Assembly (NCBI GenBank): GCA_947038135.1 | Contig: CAMQVM010000122.1 | Span: forward strand, 1 to 5,580 | DNA from: an uncultured Rikenellaceae bacterium | GTDB lineage: Bacteria; Bacteroidota; Bacteroidia; Bacteroidales; Rikenellaceae | Length of the DNA: 5,580 nt | Direction: 5' to 3' | In this document: piece after piece, positions 1 to 5,580 of the stretch | How positions within the stretch are numbered: the stretch's first letter is position 1 | Layout of the letters: each line of letters opens with the position of its first letter | Notes under the pieces: model-generated | Told to the model about the DNA's origin: nothing | The model's input: the letters and a program-made list of their open reading frames with translations, nothing else | The model's database searches: none | Translations under genes and position numbers: made by a program

Positions 1-339
1 GATATAATCTTGACAATGGCTGCAAGCTACTAAACCATATTGTGTGCGTCCCTCCATTGTTTGAGCGTAGATGTAGTAGTTCTCTTTCTCATCTTGCTTC
101 AACCAACCTTTATCTTGCCAATCTTTGAAATTCTCAACCGCTTTATCATAAACCTCTTGCGAGTGCTCATCTGCAATAGGAAAAAAGTCTATCTCAGGCT
201 TAATAATATGTAGTAGCGAACGCTCGGTTGCTTCGTTTTGTGCCTCTGTTGAGCTTAATACGTCGTAAGGGCGAGATGCTACCTCTGCAACGTGCTCTTT
301 TGGTGGTCTGATACCTCTAAATGGCTTAATCTTTACCAT
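1..339 (-). CDS. DUF1015 family protein, N-terminal part (runs off left edge)
   Basis: An open frame of 113 codons begins with ATG at 339 and stays open to the window edge, so this is the N-terminal part of a longer protein; DUF1015 proteins are usually about 400 residues. The start MVKIKPFRGIRPP, followed by a conserved SRPYDVLS segment near residues 22-29 and ERSLLHIIKPEIDF near 39-52, is the pattern I associate with this family (Pfam PF06245). There is no signal peptide or membrane segment, so it is probably cytoplasmic. The biochemical function of the family is not known to me. It starts 20 bp after the serA stop codon and follows serC-serA on the same strand, so it is almost certainly the third gene of the serine operon; I infer a serine-related role from that alone. 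A CSHC (CxxC) motif sits at residues 106-109. No Shine-Dalgarno sequence precedes the start. Confidence 0.85.
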   Translation of the reverse strand, partial: MVKIKPFRGIRPPKEHVAEVASRPYDVLSSTEAQNEATERSLLHIIKPEIDFFPIADEHSQEVYDKAVENFKDWQDKGWLKQDEKENYYIYAQTMEGRTQYGLVACSHCQDYI

Positions 340-359
340 ATCAATTTGATATTATTATA

Positions 360-1280
360 TTAGTTAACTTTGAATTTTGTGATGCCATCTTTCAAGAAGC
401 TGACAATTTGGGATGCTGCTGCAATACCTGCATTAATATTCGCCTCTGAGGTCTCTGCACCCATCTTTTTAGGTGTAGCAAACACACGAGATGCAAACTT
501 AGCTTTTAGGCTCTCAATGTTTGAAGGTGCAATATCAGACGCATACTTTAGGTCTGTACGCTCTGCAAATAGCTCCTCTAGCTCTGCCTCATTAATAACC
601 TCTTTACGAGCAGTATTAATCAGTGCACCACCTTTTGGAAGCTTCGAAAGAAGCTCTTTATTGATTGTGCCAATAGTTTTTGGCGTAGCAGGAATATGAA
701 GAGATAAAAACTCTGATTTAGAGTATAACTCCTCTACACTATCTACTGGAGTAACTCCATCAGCTGCAAATATAGCCTTATCAGTAACGAAAGGATCATA
801 AGCATATACAGTCATGCCAAATGCCTTACCATATTTAGCCACTAACCTACCTACATTACCATAGGCGTGGATACCCAAGCTTTTACCTGCAATTTCGCTG
901 CCTGAACCTGGAGCAAACTGTCCTCTTGACATATATATCATCATGCCTAGTGCTAGCTCTGCCACAGCGTTAGAGTTTTGCCCTGGTGTGTTCATTGCTA
1001 CAACACCTTTAGCTGTAAGCGATGCAAGGTCAAGGTTGTCAAAACCTGCACCTGCACGCACCACAATCTTTAAATTTTGTGCAGCAGCCACAATATCAGC
1101 TGTTACTTTGTCGCTACGCACAATCAGCGCCTCAACATCTTTTACCGCCTCAACAAATTGCGATTTATCTGTATAATTTTCTAGGAGTACAAGCTCAAAG
1201 CCTGCCGCCTCAACTACCTCTCTAATACCTGCTGTTGCAGCTTTAGCGAAAGGTTTTTCAGTTGCTACTAATACCTTCAT
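360..1280 (-). CDS. serA: D-3-phosphoglycerate dehydrogenase, short type without ACT domain
   Basis: This 306-aa cytoplasmic enzyme is expected to oxidise 3-phosphoglycerate to 3-phosphohydroxypyruvate with NAD+, the first step of serine synthesis. It has the D-2-hydroxyacid dehydrogenase layout: a split substrate-binding domain with VRAGAGFDN (74-82), the NTPGQNSNAVAE motif (97-108), then a Rossmann domain with GIHAYGNVG (136-144) and an acidic Asp162 after the second strand, and catalytic Arg225 in NTARKEVI (222-229). Two departures from the broad family stand out. The first glycine of GxGxxG is Ala139, and the catalytic His of the usual TPHxGA motif is Lys271 in TPKKMGAET. The matching short SerA of Bacteroides has the same motifs as I recall it, so this is a subfamily trait and not damage. 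The protein ends soon after the catalytic core, so the C-terminal ACT domain that gives serine feedback in other bacteria is absent. It follows serC by 11 bp. Confidence 0.95.
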   Translation of the reverse strand: MKVLVATEKPFAKAATAGIREVVEAAGFELVLLENYTDKSQFVEAVKDVEALIVRSDKVTADIVAAAQNLKIVVRAGAGFDNLDLASLTAKGVVAMNTPGQNSNAVAELALGMMIYMSRGQFAPGSGSEIAGKSLGIHAYGNVGRLVAKYGKAFGMTVYAYDPFVTDKAIFAADGVTPVDSVEELYSKSEFLSLHIPATPKTIGTINKELLSKLPKGGALINTARKEVINEAELEELFAERTDLKYASDIAPSNIESLKAKFASRVFATPKKMGAETSEANINAGIAAASQIVSFLKDGITKFKVN

Positions 1281-1291
1281 AACTTAATGAT

Positions 1292-2368
1292 TTATTTAGA
1301 GTGAATAGCTTCAAAATCTTGCATTGCTTGTACTAGCGCCTCAACGCTATCTTTGCCAAGCGCATTATATGTAGATGCACGGAATCCGCCAACTAAACGG
1401 TGACCCTTAAGCCCTGACATACCACGCTCTTTAGTGAACTCAATAAATAGAGCACCATCAAGATCTTTGTATGCCTCGCTATATACAAAAGGTATATTCA
1501 TAAGCGATCTATCTTCTACATTTACTGGACAAGAGAAAAGAGGGTTACGATCTATCTCGTCATAAAGAAGAGCAGCTTTCTCAACATTCATCTTATTGAT
1601 AGCCTCAACACCACCTAACGACTTTAACCACTTTAGAGTCTCACGCACTACATATATAGGAAACACTGGAGGAGTATTAAACATAGAACCCTCTTTGATA
1701 TGTGTACGGTAATCCATCATTGTAGGGATCTGGCGGCTAACCTTACCAAGAATATCCTCACGAACAATTACAAAAGTAACACCTGCAGGACCCATATTTT
1801 TTTGAGCACCACCATATATCATAGCATACTTAGAAACATCTACCTTACGAGATAAGATATCAGAGCTCATATCAGCCACTACATTAACAGGGTAGTCGAT
1901 ATCAGTTTTAAACTCAGTACCAAAAATTGTGTTATTGGTAGTTATATGTAGGTAGTCTAAATCGGTAGGTACATCTATATTTTTAGGTATGTATGTATTA
2001 TTCTTATCCTCTGAAGATGCAACCTCAACCACCTCTCCAAATAATTTAGCCTCTTTCATAGCTTTCTTAGCCCACACGCCAGTATTTATATAGCCTGCTT
2101 TCTTTTCAAGAAGATTGAAAGGAATCATACAAAACTGCATTGAAGCACCACCACCTAACCATAAAACTTTATAGTTGCTAGGGATATCAAGAAGCTCAAC
2201 AAGCAGAGAGCTAGCCTCATCAATAACCTGCTGAAAATCGTTTGAACGGTGTGATATCTCTATTAGAGATAGACCTATACCATTAAGGTCTAATAGTGCT
2301 GCTGATGCATTTTCGATAGCTACCCTTGGTAGAACCGATGGACCTGCGCTGAAATTGTGCTTTTTCAT
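1292..2368 (-). CDS. serC: Phosphoserine aminotransferase
   Basis: This 358-aa class V, PLP-dependent aminotransferase should convert 3-phosphohydroxypyruvate plus glutamate to O-phosphoserine and 2-oxoglutarate, the second step of serine synthesis; the family can also act in pyridoxal phosphate synthesis. The start MKKHNFSAGPSVLP is typical. Visible motifs are SHRS (39-42, Arg41 for substrate), LGGGAS (71-76, PLP phosphate), TGVWA (96-100, with Trp99 likely stacking on PLP), TTNNTIFGTEF (143-153), DMSSD (166-170), GGAQKNMGPAG (186-196) with Schiff-base Lys190, NTPP (231-234), and GHRLVGGFRASTYN (322-335). Length matches the family and all key residues look intact. It is the first gene of the serC-serA-DUF1015 cluster, with a promoter candidate about 60 bp upstream of its ATG. 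No Shine-Dalgarno sequence is seen. Confidence 0.97.
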   Translation of the reverse strand: MKKHNFSAGPSVLPRVAIENASAALLDLNGIGLSLIEISHRSNDFQQVIDEASSLLVELLDIPSNYKVLWLGGGASMQFCMIPFNLLEKKAGYINTGVWAKKAMKEAKLFGEVVEVASSEDKNNTYIPKNIDVPTDLDYLHITTNNTIFGTEFKTDIDYPVNVVADMSSDILSRKVDVSKYAMIYGGAQKNMGPAGVTFVIVREDILGKVSRQIPTMMDYRTHIKEGSMFNTPPVFPIYVVRETLKWLKSLGGVEAINKMNVEKAALLYDEIDRNPLFSCPVNVEDRSLMNIPFVYSEAYKDLDGALFIEFTKERGMSGLKGHRLVGGFRASTYNALGKDSVEALVQAMQDFEAIHSK

Positions 2369-2408
2369 AAGGTAATCTTTTTATTATATTAATAATTTAT
2401 ATTTTAAA

Positions 2409-2437
2409 TAACTGTTATATCAGTTACAAATGTAACT
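2409..2437. repeat. Two overlapping inverted repeats at the serC promoter, possible operator
   Basis: Plus-strand AGTTACA-AA-TGTAACT (2422-2437) is a perfect inverted repeat with 7-bp arms around 2 bp. Its left arm also pairs with a second dyad, TAACTG-N6-CAGTTA (2409-2426), which has perfect 6-bp arms. Together they give three TAACT/AGTTA half-sites, at 2409-2413, 2422-2426 and 2433-2437. They cover the predicted -7 box and the likely start point of serC transcription, where a repressor would act. That they form an operator is inference; short dyads can arise by chance in AT-rich DNA. Confidence 0.4.
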
Positions 2438-2459
2438 ATTTTTATTGTAATATTGCAAA
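2423..2459 (-). promoter_or_regulatory. Predicted promoter of the serC-serA-DUF1015 operon
   Basis: On the minus strand a TTTG box (2456-2459) is followed after 21 bp by TACATTTG (2427-2434), an exact match to the Bacteroides -7 consensus TAnnTTTG with about the expected spacing to the -33 element. Transcription would start near 2420, leaving a leader of roughly 50 nt before the serC ATG. The -7 box lies inside an inverted repeat (2422-2437). The promoter call follows from the consensus; no transcript data are available. Confidence 0.65.
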
Positions 2460-2474
2460 AATTGTAATAAAATT

Positions 2475-3563
2475 TTATAATTTTTGTCGTAACTCCTCTA
2501 TTCTTGCTATTGATTTGTCTATTTGGCTCTCTTTTATCAACCCTTTTTTCACACCATTTACAATTATATCAATCGCCTCAATAGCGTTGTAACTCCCCTT
2601 AGAGGTGTTAGAGCTTATGATAAACATATCTACTCCTGCATTCACTGCTAAAATCAGAGCCTCTTCAAAGCCATAATTATCGGTTATAGCTTTCATCTGC
2701 ATATCATCGGTCATAACAACACCATTATATCCCATCTCGCCACGTAAAAGCGAGTCGATCATAATTTTAGATAGTGATGCTGGATATTTAGCATCTATAT
2801 TTTTATTGTACAAATGCCCTGCCATCACTATATCGGCTCTGTTGCTATCAATAAGCTCTTGAAATGGTTTAAGCTCCTCTTTGCTCCATGTGTTGGTGAT
2901 ATCTGTAAATCCTAAATGGCTATCAACAACCGAGCTTCCATGACCAGGAAAATGCTTTAGCGAAGTGATGATGTTTTTATCTCGGTGGCTATCAATATAT
3001 ACAGAGGCATGATCTATTACTTTGTCGGCATCGCTCGAAAATGACCTCTTTACCTTTCCGATTACAGGGCATAGTGGGTTTATGTCAACATCTATACATG
3101 GAGCAAAATTGATATTGAAACCTGCGCTCTTTACCTCTCCTGCAATAACATCAGCAACCTCTTTAGTGTAGCTTAGGCTATCTGCCTGCCCCACCTCTTT
3201 ATGCGATATCATCGGAGCAAAGCCATACTTCGACTTTAACCTATTTACTAAACCTCCCTCTTGATCAACTGCTAGAAAGAGCTTTTCATCAGATAGAGCT
3301 TGAATATCTACAAGCATCTTTTGTAAAATTGCTTTAGAGTCTTTTTTCTTTGATATATGGGTGATATTATGCTCAAAGAGAATCACTCCCGACACCTTTT
3401 TTTCTACTATCATATCTACAAGAGGATTATCAGCTTTTATATCTTGACCGATTACCCCTACAATTAACATTTTTGCTGCTTTCTCTTCTAAAGTCATTGA
3501 ACTTTGCGCCGAGGTGCAAAAAAGTAGAAACATTGATGATATTGAAATTATTACTTTTTTCAT
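2475..3563 (-). CDS. Exported glycoside hydrolase family 3 protein, NagZ-like beta-N-acetylhexosaminidase
   Basis: This 362-aa protein is a single GH3 N-terminal (beta-barrel) domain. Family members of this kind remove N-acetylglucosamine from peptidoglycan fragments or other beta-GlcNAc glycans. Diagnostic motifs are AVDQEGG (98-104) with Arg108 just after it, NFAPCIDVD (152-160), KHFPGHG (203-209) followed by Asp214-Ser-His216, the acid/base dyad typical of NagZ enzymes, and MTDDMQM (284-290), where Asp286 is the likely nucleophile. All expected catalytic residues are present. The first ~20 residues form a signal peptide (Lys2-Lys3, a hydrophobic stretch, then TSAQ), so the enzyme should act outside the cytoplasm. 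Cys16 has Phe15 before it, a poor lipobox, so signal peptidase I cleavage is more likely than lipidation. It lies 61 bp downstream of rsmE on the same strand and 106 bp upstream of serC. Exact substrate cannot be fixed from sequence. Confidence 0.9.
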   Translation of the reverse strand: MKKVIISISSMFLLFCTSAQSSMTLEEKAAKMLIVGVIGQDIKADNPLVDMIVEKKVSGVILFEHNITHISKKKDSKAILQKMLVDIQALSDEKLFLAVDQEGGLVNRLKSKYGFAPMISHKEVGQADSLSYTKEVADVIAGEVKSAGFNINFAPCIDVDINPLCPVIGKVKRSFSSDADKVIDHASVYIDSHRDKNIITSLKHFPGHGSSVVDSHLGFTDITNTWSKEELKPFQELIDSNRADIVMAGHLYNKNIDAKYPASLSKIMIDSLLRGEMGYNGVVMTDDMQMKAITDNYGFEEALILAVNAGVDMFIISSNTSKGSYNAIEAIDIIVNGVKKGLIKESQIDKSIARIEELRQKL

Positions 3564-3615
3564 TTTATTATTATGTTGTTGTTGTGTGATAAAACACCTG
3601 TATAATTTCTCAGCA

Positions 3616-3623
3616 CAAATTTA
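3616..3623 (-). promoter_or_regulatory. Possible -7 box upstream of the GH3 gene
   Basis: Minus-strand TAAATTTG matches the Bacteroides TAnnTTTG -7 consensus and lies about 50 nt upstream of the GH3 start codon, abutting the end of rsmE. No TTTG or TTG appears 19-21 bp further upstream, so the promoter is only half supported, and the gene may instead be transcribed from the rsmE promoter. Confidence 0.3.
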
Positions 3624-3624
3624 A

Positions 3625-4332
3625 TTATTGATTTACTATATTTAAAAGAGATGCTACAAACACCCCTGCTGTTTCACTTCTAAGTCGGCAATCTCCAAGC
3701 GACACCTCCACAAAACCCTTTTCACGTGCTAAGGCTACCTCTTGAGCCGAAAAATCGCCCTCAGGACCAATCAACACAACCACACTCTCGCCCTTGCAAA
3801 CCAAGTCACGAAGCAGCACCTTTTCAGACGACTCTTCACAGTGTGCAATAAACTTTTTAGACGCTCCAAAATCTTGCTTCATAAACTCTGCAAATGGTGT
3901 TAACGATGCCATTTGTGGTGTAAAGGCCTTGATTGACTGCTTTACAGCGCTTATTATAACTTTTAAGCTACGTTCATCTTTCACCACCTTGCGCTCTGAT
4001 CTGCTACATAATAGAGGTGTAAAGCTGTCGCACCCTACCTCTGTCGACTTCTCTAAAAACCACTCGTAGCGGTCAATGCTCTTTGTTGGAGCTAGGGCAA
4101 TATGTAAATTATAACCTCGTGCGCCATAATTTTCACTCTTTGAAGCTATACGAAGCATACATTTTTTATGGTTATCATCTATTATTATAGCGCTGTATAG
4201 TGTGCCGTTTCCATCTATTATATTGAGTGTATCGCCCAATTTTTTGCGTAGTACACGGGTGGCATGACCCGACTCTATGGCATCAAGAGTAATGATATCT
4301 TGATTAATATTTTGTGAATAAAATAGCTGCAT
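3625..4332 (-). CDS. rsmE: 16S rRNA (uracil-1498-N3)-methyltransferase RsmE
   Basis: This 235-aa SPOUT-class enzyme is expected to methylate N3 of U1498 in the decoding region of 16S rRNA, using S-adenosylmethionine. An N-terminal PUA-like RNA-binding part (about 1-70, with HATRVLRKKLGD at 23-34) is followed by the trefoil-knot catalytic domain. Typical motifs are EKSTEVG (94-100), SERKVVK (112-118), IGPEGDFS (188-195) and LGDCRLRSETA (212-222); the last two form the SAM-binding knot. Length is normal for the family and nothing is broken. It diverges from the M3 peptidase gene across a 138-bp gap, and the GH3 gene follows 61 bp downstream. Function is unrelated to either neighbour, so the arrangement looks like ordinary housekeeping clustering. 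Confidence 0.95.
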   Translation of the reverse strand: MQLFYSQNINQDIITLDAIESGHATRVLRKKLGDTLNIIDGNGTLYSAIIIDDNHKKCMLRIASKSENYGARGYNLHIALAPTKSIDRYEWFLEKSTEVGCDSFTPLLCSRSERKVVKDERSLKVIISAVKQSIKAFTPQMASLTPFAEFMKQDFGASKKFIAHCEESSEKVLLRDLVCKGESVVVLIGPEGDFSAQEVALAREKGFVEVSLGDCRLRSETAGVFVASLLNIVNQ

Positions 4333-4349
4333 GATAGTTGTTTTAAATT

Positions 4350-4386
4350 ATTTTGTTAATTTTGTATGCAACAAAGTTAATAAAAT
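4350..4386. repeat. Imperfect palindrome in the rsmE / M3 peptidase intergenic region
   Basis: Arms 4350-4365 and 4371-4386 are inverted repeats of 16 bp, with 14 Watson-Crick matches and two G-T pairs, around the loop ATGCA. The left arm contains TAATTTTG on the plus strand and the right arm TAACTTTG on the minus strand, both -7-like. The element could be a regulatory site, or a side effect of two similar promoter boxes facing each other. It is not followed by a T-run that would suggest a terminator for either gene, and no gene ends here. Confidence 0.5.
4357..4364 (+). promoter_or_regulatory. Possible -7 box for the M3 peptidase gene
   Basis: Plus-strand TAATTTTG fits TAnnTTTG and points toward the peptidase gene, with a leader of about 100 nt. 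The only TTG upstream (4338-4340) is just 16 bp away, too close for a good -33 element. I see no better plus-strand candidate between 4387 and 4470, so this call is weak. Confidence 0.25.
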
Positions 4387-4401
4387 TGAGCTAGCAACAA
4401 A
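4372..4401 (-). promoter_or_regulatory. Predicted rsmE promoter
   Basis: Minus-strand TTTG (4398-4401) is followed after 18 bp by TAACTTTG (4372-4379), an exact TAnnTTTG -7 match. The spacing is one base or so short of the usual range. Transcription would begin near 4365, giving a leader of about 30 nt before the rsmE ATG at 4332. Confidence 0.55.
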
Positions 4402-4470
4402 AAGATAGCACAAATTATTATTGCAAACGCTACTATTAAGCTAATATTTACAATAAAAAAAACCACTATT

Positions 4471-5580
4471 ATGACAAAATTTAAACTTATGTGCGCCATG
4501 ACAACAACACTACTAACACTCAGTTCATGTACCGACGACACACCTACAAATCCGTTTTTCACGGAGTGGGACACACCATATCAAATACCACCATTTGAGC
4601 AGATAAAGCCTGAACATTTTATCCCTGCGTTTGAAAAAGGCATTGAGCTAGAAAAGGCGGAGATACAGCAGATAATCAGTGATACTGCAACCCCAAGCTT
4701 TGAAAATGTAATATTAGCATACGACAATAGCGGCGAATCTCTTTACAGAGTATCAAGGGTTTTTAGTAATCTATGCTCTGCGCAGCTAACAGATACGCTA
4801 AAGAGTCTTCAAGCTATAATATCTCCAATGACAGTTAAGCACAATAACGATATAGTGCTTAATGAGGAGTTATTTGCGAAGATTAAGCAGGTATATGACA
4901 ATCGTGCTACATTAAAGCTCGACCCACAACAAATGCGCCTTACCGAAACAATTTATAAAAACTTCACTAGTGGCGGTGCTCTACTTACAAGCGACAAAAA
5001 AGATAGGCTACGAACAATCAGCGAAGAGTTATCGAAAAGCTCGCTAGACTTTGGTAACAACCTTATGAAAGAGATGGGTGATTTTGTTGTTTTAGTAGAT
5101 AATAAATCTGACCTTGATGGTTTAACACAAAACATAATCGATGCAGCAGCGGCAGAAGCAACACGCCGTGGCAACAGTGGCAAATGGGCGTTTACACTCG
5201 ACAAGCCAAGTATGTTACCATTTCTACAAAACTCTACCAATAGAGAACTTCGTGAGAAGTTATATAGGGGATACCTAGAGCGTTGCACCTACGACAACAC
5301 CACAAACAACAACGCACTAATAAACAAGATGGTTAACCTTAGGTTAGAGCGTGCAAACATATTAGGCTTCGATACTCACGCTGCATCGGTGCTAGATAGA
5401 GGCATGGCAAAAACCCCTGAAAATGCTTACAGCCTGCTTAATGAGCTTTGGACTCCTGCCCTGCAACGAGCAAACAGCGAGATGAAAGAGATGGCTGCTA
5501 TAAAGAAGAAAGAGAGCGGAGATAGTAGCTTTGAGAGTTGGGACTGGTGGTACTATGCTGAGAAGTTGCGTAAAGAGAAG
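4471..5580 (+). CDS. dcp: M3 family metallopeptidase, Dcp-type peptidyl-dipeptidase lipoprotein (N-terminal part, runs off right edge)
   Basis: The frame is open for 370 codons from ATG 4471 to the window end. After a lipoprotein signal peptide (Lys3, Lys5, a hydrophobic run, then the lipobox LSSC with Cys20), the mature part begins NPFFTEWDTPYQIPPFEQIK (27-46), followed by IKPEHFIPAFEKGIE and PSFENVILAYDNSGE, the N-terminal signature of Dcp/oligopeptidase A-type M3 peptidases. The rest seen here is the helical N-terminal domain. The zinc motif HExxH should lie about 100 residues past the right edge and cannot be checked; full-length proteins are about 700 residues. Dcp removes dipeptides from the C-termini of peptides. 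ATG 4471 is chosen over in-frame ATGs at 4489 and 4498 because only it includes the basic n-region of the signal peptide. Anchoring in an envelope membrane is inferred from the lipobox. Confidence 0.9.
   Translation, partial: MTKFKLMCAMTTTLLTLSSCTDDTPTNPFFTEWDTPYQIPPFEQIKPEHFIPAFEKGIELEKAEIQQIISDTATPSFENVILAYDNSGESLYRVSRVFSNLCSAQLTDTLKSLQAIISPMTVKHNNDIVLNEELFAKIKQVYDNRATLKLDPQQMRLTETIYKNFTSGGALLTSDKKDRLRTISEELSKSSLDFGNNLMKEMGDFVVLVDNKSDLDGLTQNIIDAAAAEATRRGNSGKWAFTLDKPSMLPFLQNSTNRELREKLYRGYLERCTYDNTTNNNALINKMVNLRLERANILGFDTHAASVLDRGMAKTPENAYSLLNELWTPALQRANSEMKEMAAIKKKESGDSSFESWDWWYYAEKLRKEK

Noticed and set aside
370..1225. Plus-strand open frames at 370-699, 943-1176 and 1022-1225
   Set aside because: They lie antisense to serA, show no family resemblance, and have the low-complexity Ser/Ala- or Gln/Leu-rich look of shadow frames.
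2422..2449. Hairpin AGTTAC-AAAT-GTAACT followed by a T-rich stretch, resembling a plus-strand terminator
   Set aside because: No plus-strand gene ends here, the stem is short and AT-rich, and the minus-strand version has no T-run after it. A promoter-associated dyad is the better explanation.
2475..3563. GH3 protein as a lipoprotein through Cys16
   Set aside because: The residue before the Cys is Phe (LLFC), which does not fit a lipobox; ordinary signal peptidase cleavage after TSA is more likely.
3794..4069. Plus-strand open frame of 91 codons
   Set aside because: It is antisense to the well-supported rsmE and has no recognisable motif.
4377..4574. Minus-strand 65-codon hydrophobic frame
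   Set aside because: Its hydrophobic look comes from the complement of the peptidase signal peptide and the AT-rich gap; it covers the start of the peptidase gene and the rsmE promoter.
4953..5288. Minus-strand 111-codon frame
   Set aside because: It is antisense to the coherent M3 peptidase frame, Ser/Leu-rich and without motifs.
1..5580. Mobile element, CRISPR array, tRNA/rRNA, phage or defence genes
   Set aside because: No transposase or integrase frames, no regularly spaced repeats and no RNA-gene-like segments are visible; the genes are contiguous and the remaining gaps are 138 bp or shorter.

Overview
This AT-rich 5.6-kb window looks like a chromosomal housekeeping segment of a Bacteroidota bacterium, most likely of the order Bacteroidales. 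Three things point there. SerC and SerA have the sequence style I know from Bacteroides relatives, including the short ~306-aa SerA with GIHAYGNVG and TPKKMGAET motifs. No start codon is preceded by a clear Shine-Dalgarno sequence. Several intergenic gaps carry TAnnTTTG boxes, the -7 element of the Bacteroides primary sigma factor, in two cases with an upstream TTTG at about the right spacing. I cannot resolve genus or species.

Layout: five genes read leftward (minus strand) and one reads rightward. From right to left on the minus strand they are rsmE (3625-4332), an exported NagZ-like GH3 beta-N-acetylhexosaminidase (2475-3563), serC (1292-2368), serA (360-1280) and the N-terminal 113 codons of a DUF1015 protein (339 to the left edge). 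A Dcp-type M3 peptidase lipoprotein starts at 4471 on the plus strand, diverges from rsmE and runs off the right edge.

serC, serA and the DUF1015 gene are spaced 11 and 20 bp apart and should form one operon, driven by a good promoter in the 106-bp gap upstream of serC. SerA oxidises 3-phosphoglycerate and SerC transaminates the product to phosphoserine, which are the first two steps of serine synthesis. The third enzyme, phosphoserine phosphatase, is not visible here. DUF1015 has no function I can vouch for, but its position makes a role linked to serine plausible. rsmE and the GH3 gene may share transcription, although a -7-like box also lies just upstream of the GH3 gene.

I found no mobile element, CRISPR array, RNA gene or obviously new system. 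The points most worth a second look are the Lys at the usual catalytic His position of SerA, the DUF1015 gene in the serine operon, overlapping dyad symmetries over the serC promoter, and a long imperfect palindrome between rsmE and the peptidase gene that holds face-to-face -7-like boxes.
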